The position numbers were made by a program, and so were the translations under genes. A model generated the notes under the pieces. The model was given only the letters and a program-made list of their open reading frames with translations, was not told the DNA's origin and searched no databases. DNA of 7,395 nt from JBNJEM01 sp051745935 (GTDB lineage Bacteria; Planctomycetota; Planctomycetia; Pirellulales; Pirellulaceae): positions 1 through 7,395 of the forward strand of contig JBNJEM010000396.1 of the NCBI GenBank assembly GCA_051745935.1, in the 5' to 3' direction. Of this stretch, positions 5,657 through 7,395 are shown one piece after another (the stretch's first letter is position 1; each line of letters begins with the position of its first letter).

Positions 5657-5709
5657 TTGACAAAGGATTCTACCCCGGCTCGCCAGATCCACGGCTTTCA
5701 GGCTAGAAT
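5657..5709 (+). promoter_or_regulatory. Weak promoter elements upstream of pgi
   Basis: TTGACA (5657-5662) is a perfect -35 hexamer but has no good -10 box 16-18 bp downstream. TAGAAT (5704-5709) is a good -10 match (5 of 6) but has no -35 box at the right distance, and the two are 41 bp apart. The pgi promoter is therefore undecided. If TAGAAT is the -10 box, it sits in the centre of the inverted repeat 5695-5718 and would probably need an activator. Confidence 0.25.
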
Positions 5710-5718
5710 GCCTGAAAG
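5695..5718. promoter_or_regulatory. Perfect 9-bp inverted repeat just upstream of pgi
   Basis: CTTTCAGGC (5695-5703) and GCCTGAAAG (5710-5718) are exact reverse complements around TAGAAT (5704-5709). The element ends 8 bp before the pgi ribosome binding site. As DNA it could be an operator for a dimeric repressor that covers a -10 box. As RNA it would be a stable hairpin in the leader, close to the ribosome binding site. The sequence does not decide between these. Confidence 0.5.
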
Positions 5719-5726
5719 GTATTTGG

Positions 5727-5733
5727 AAGGAGG
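5727..5733 (+). promoter_or_regulatory. Ribosome binding site of pgi
   Basis: AAGGAGG lies 8 nt before the ATG at 5742, a near-perfect Shine-Dalgarno sequence that fixes the start. Confidence 0.8.
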
Positions 5734-5741
5734 CATTATCC

Positions 5742-7169
5742 ATGAACGCTAACGAACAGCTCATTCAGTACAACCCGGCGGGAGCGATGCTGGAGAAGAC
5801 CGGCATTTCTCGAGAAATGCTGGGAAAAATCAGCTCGCCCCTGGCGGAAGCTCGCACCACGGTGGTGGAAACGGACGTGAAGCAGTTTGCCAACCCCGAC
5901 ACGATTCCCGCCACCAAGAAGCCGCTTGACGCCGGGTTCTTCCAGTTGCCAGAAAAAACGCTATCCGCCTATCGGCAGGATCGCGACGGCAGCGAATTGG
6001 GGCGCATTCTGAAAACGGCCAAACGGTTGGGGGGGCTGGTCGACCGGGTGGTTGTTCTTGGCATCGGAGGCTCTTACATGGGGGCGCGAGCCCTGATGGA
6101 GGCCTGCTGCCAGCCGTTTTTCAATGAGCGGGATCGCGGCCAGCGAGGTGAACGGCCGCGCATGTATTTCGAGGGGAACAACTTGGACAACGACGCCATG
6201 CGGGGATTGCTCAAGCTTTTGGGCGCGGGGCAACCGGCGTCGTCGGTCGATGACCGCTGGGGGATCGTGGTCATCAGCAAGGGGGGCGGCACGTTGGAAA
6301 CCGCCGTTGCCTTGCGGCGGTTTCTCGCCGCGCTCCGCCAATCCTGCCGCGACGATCCCGAAATGACCCGCCAATTGGTGGTTCCAGTGACGGGGTCGGA
6401 GAGCAAGCTGTTCAAGTTGGCAATGGCGTTGGGCTGCCCGGACATCTACGAGGTTCCCGAAGGGGTTGGGGGGCGGTTCTCGGTCCTCTCGCCGGTCGGT
6501 CTGCTTCCGGCCGCCATCCTTGGCTTGGACGTGGTTCGGCTATTGGAGGGGGCGGCCGCCATGAACGACCATTTCCGCTCGGCGCCGGTGGAACAGAACG
6601 TGGTACTGCAATATGTCGGCGTTTGCCATCTGATGGAAAAGAAGCGCAACGCCACCATCCGAGTGCTCTCCGTTTGGTCAAAGGCCCTGGAGGCGGTTGG
6701 CTTCTGGTACGACCAGCTGTTAGCGGAAAGTCTCGGGAAAAACCAACAAGGCGCGACGCCTATCACTGCCGTTAACACTCGCGACCTCCACTCCCGGGCC
6801 CAACAACACCAAGAGGGGCGGCTGGACAAGCTGCATACGAACCTCATCGTGGATCGTTGGCGGACCGATCCATTAGCAGTCGGCGAAAGCAAGCTGAACC
6901 AGGACGAACTCAACAAGCATGCGACCAAGACGATCCCGGAGCTCATGGCAGCGGCTATTTCCGGGACCAATGAAGCGTACCGGCAAGACGGACGCCCCGC
7001 CACGGACATCCATCTGCCTCGAATCGACGAATTCTCGCTGGGGCAGTTTTTCCAAATGATGATGCTCGCGACGGTCGTCGAGGGACGGTTGACCCAAATC
7101 AACCCGTACGGCCAGCCGGGGGTGGAAGCCTACAAAAAGAACATGGAGCGGATTTTGGAACAAGCGTGA
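5742..7169 (+). CDS. pgi: Glucose-6-phosphate isomerase
   Basis: The 475-residue cytoplasmic enzyme interconverts glucose 6-phosphate and fructose 6-phosphate. Two SIS-type sugar-isomerase domains are visible. The first has VVVLGIGGSYMGA (103-115) and VVISKGGGTLETA (176-188). The second has the family signature GVGGRFSVLSPVG (241-253). Likely catalytic residues are Arg245 (GGRFS), Glu329 (AESLGK), His350 (RDLHSRAQQ) and Lys465 (GQPGVEAYKK). The spacing Glu-21-His-115-Lys is close to the Geobacillus-type enzyme (290, 311, 425 as I recall), so this is the shorter bacterial class rather than the ~550-residue E. coli class. The phosphate-binding loop is usually SK[TS]xTT-E; here it is SKGGGTLE, with two Gly replacing usual Ser/Thr positions while Thr184 is kept. 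It has a strong ribosome binding site, and apgM, another glycolytic gene, diverges upstream. No gene follows within the remaining 226 bp. Confidence 0.97.
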   Translation: MNANEQLIQYNPAGAMLEKTGISREMLGKISSPLAEARTTVVETDVKQFANPDTIPATKKPLDAGFFQLPEKTLSAYRQDRDGSELGRILKTAKRLGGLVDRVVVLGIGGSYMGARALMEACCQPFFNERDRGQRGERPRMYFEGNNLDNDAMRGLLKLLGAGQPASSVDDRWGIVVISKGGGTLETAVALRRFLAALRQSCRDDPEMTRQLVVPVTGSESKLFKLAMALGCPDIYEVPEGVGGRFSVLSPVGLLPAAILGLDVVRLLEGAAAMNDHFRSAPVEQNVVLQYVGVCHLMEKKRNATIRVLSVWSKALEAVGFWYDQLLAESLGKNQQGATPITAVNTRDLHSRAQQHQEGRLDKLHTNLIVDRWRTDPLAVGESKLNQDELNKHATKTIPELMAAAISGTNEAYRQDGRPATDIHLPRIDEFSLGQFFQMMMLATVVEGRLTQINPYGQPGVEAYKKNMERILEQA

Positions 7170-7222
7170 TTCCAGGGTTGGCTCGCGACGGCTGAACGGG
7201 CCGTGAATCCAGTAGCGCCAGT

Positions 7223-7261
7223 TTCCAAATCCGTGTTCCAAATCCGTGTTCCAAATCCGTG
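7223..7261 (+). repeat. Three perfect tandem copies of a 13-bp repeat
   Basis: TTCCAAATCCGTG occurs at 7223-7235, 7236-7248 and 7249-7261 without mismatch, starting 54 bp after the pgi stop codon. Copy number is likely to vary between strains by slippage. Confidence 0.9.
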
Positions 7262-7283
7262 AGACGATGGGTAGCACGGATTT
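7253..7283 (+). terminator. Possible hairpin downstream of pgi
   Basis: AAATCCGTG (7253-7261, in the last 13-bp copy) pairs perfectly with CACGGATTT (7275-7283) over 9 bp around a 13-nt loop. A T-rich run is nearly absent (TTT falls within the stem), so intrinsic termination would be weak. Because the tandem copies share the arm, three alternative hairpins with larger loops are possible. Confidence 0.35.
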
Positions 7284-7289
7284 CCGTAA

Positions 7290-7301
7290 CCGTTCACGGG
7301 C
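7290..7301 (+). repeat. Short repeat shared with the apgM downstream region
   Basis: CCGTTCACGGGC is the exact reverse complement of 3928-3939. See that entry for the shared order with the palindromic repeat. Confidence 0.4.
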
Positions 7302-7370
7302 AAGAGACCGATATCCGCGGACGTTCGCACTTCCGTTGCACATGTTGAAAAAGGGCTTTGCCGGATGCAA

Positions 7371-7392
7371 ATGCCACGGGCTTGTCCCGTGG
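7371..7392. repeat. Palindromic repeat near the window end
   Basis: CCACGGG (7374-7380) and CCCGTGG (7386-7392) form a perfect 7-bp stem around the loop CTTGT, extendable by one G-T pair. It resembles a palindrome I recall as widespread in planctomycete spacers. A decayed copy lies at 3872-3892. The element may continue beyond the window. Confidence 0.65.
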
Positions 7393-7395
7393 TCC

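Noticed and set aside
5657..5662. TTGACA as the definite pgi -35 box
   Set aside because: A perfect hexamer, but no acceptable -10 box lies 16-18 bp downstream; kept only as a weak element.
6446..7102. 218-codon open frame on the minus strand
   Set aside because: Antisense to the conserved second domain of pgi; no independent support.

Overview
The window looks like chromosomal DNA of a planctomycete, probably of the Pirellulales type. This rests on recalled family resemblance, not a search. The outer-membrane factor has an N-terminus of the NGFKVGP-Y-RPAAPV--EWID type. It is followed by a small secreted Cys-rich protein with DDY repeats. A short QPFQPFRV..EIRHPE protein of a type I recall from planctomycetes lies upstream. 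The gene spacers are long, GC-rich and full of short palindromic repeats. Codon use is GC-rich, and most genes have a clear AGGAGG-like ribosome binding site.

Layout. Positions 1-417 are non-coding: three 65-bp tandem repeats, each with two palindromes, then a possible promoter for a 78-residue conserved hypothetical gene (418-654, +). Positions 655-1279 hold no convincing gene but include a near-perfect 21-bp palindrome. Positions 1280-3049 (+) encode an outer-membrane factor lipoprotein of the OprM/NodT/TolC type, followed after 78 bp by a secreted Cys-rich protein (3128-3553, +). Positions 3554-3989 separate these from a convergent gene and contain a doubtful 49-codon reading frame on the minus strand. 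Positions 3990-5195 (-) encode a cofactor-independent phosphoglycerate mutase of the archaeal type (apgM). Positions 5196-5741 are a divergent intergenic region with a direct repeat close to apgM, two and a half copies of a 100-bp repeat, and a perfect 9-bp inverted repeat just upstream of the next gene. Positions 5742-7169 (+) encode glucose-6-phosphate isomerase (pgi). The tail, 7170-7395, holds a 13-bp triple repeat with an inverted copy, and a strong palindrome at the very end.

How the genes relate. apgM and pgi are both glycolytic and are transcribed divergently from the repeat-rich 546-bp region. The outer-membrane factor and the Cys-rich protein probably share a transcript and both act in the cell envelope. 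No inner-membrane pump or periplasmic adaptor is present, so the outer-membrane factor is an orphan here.

I see no defence system, mobile element with a transposase, CRISPR array, or tRNA/rRNA gene. The coding content is ordinary. The less usual material is in the spacers: several unrelated repeat families, two possible operator-like sites next to the glycolytic genes, and two short motifs that recur in the same order downstream of both apgM and pgi.
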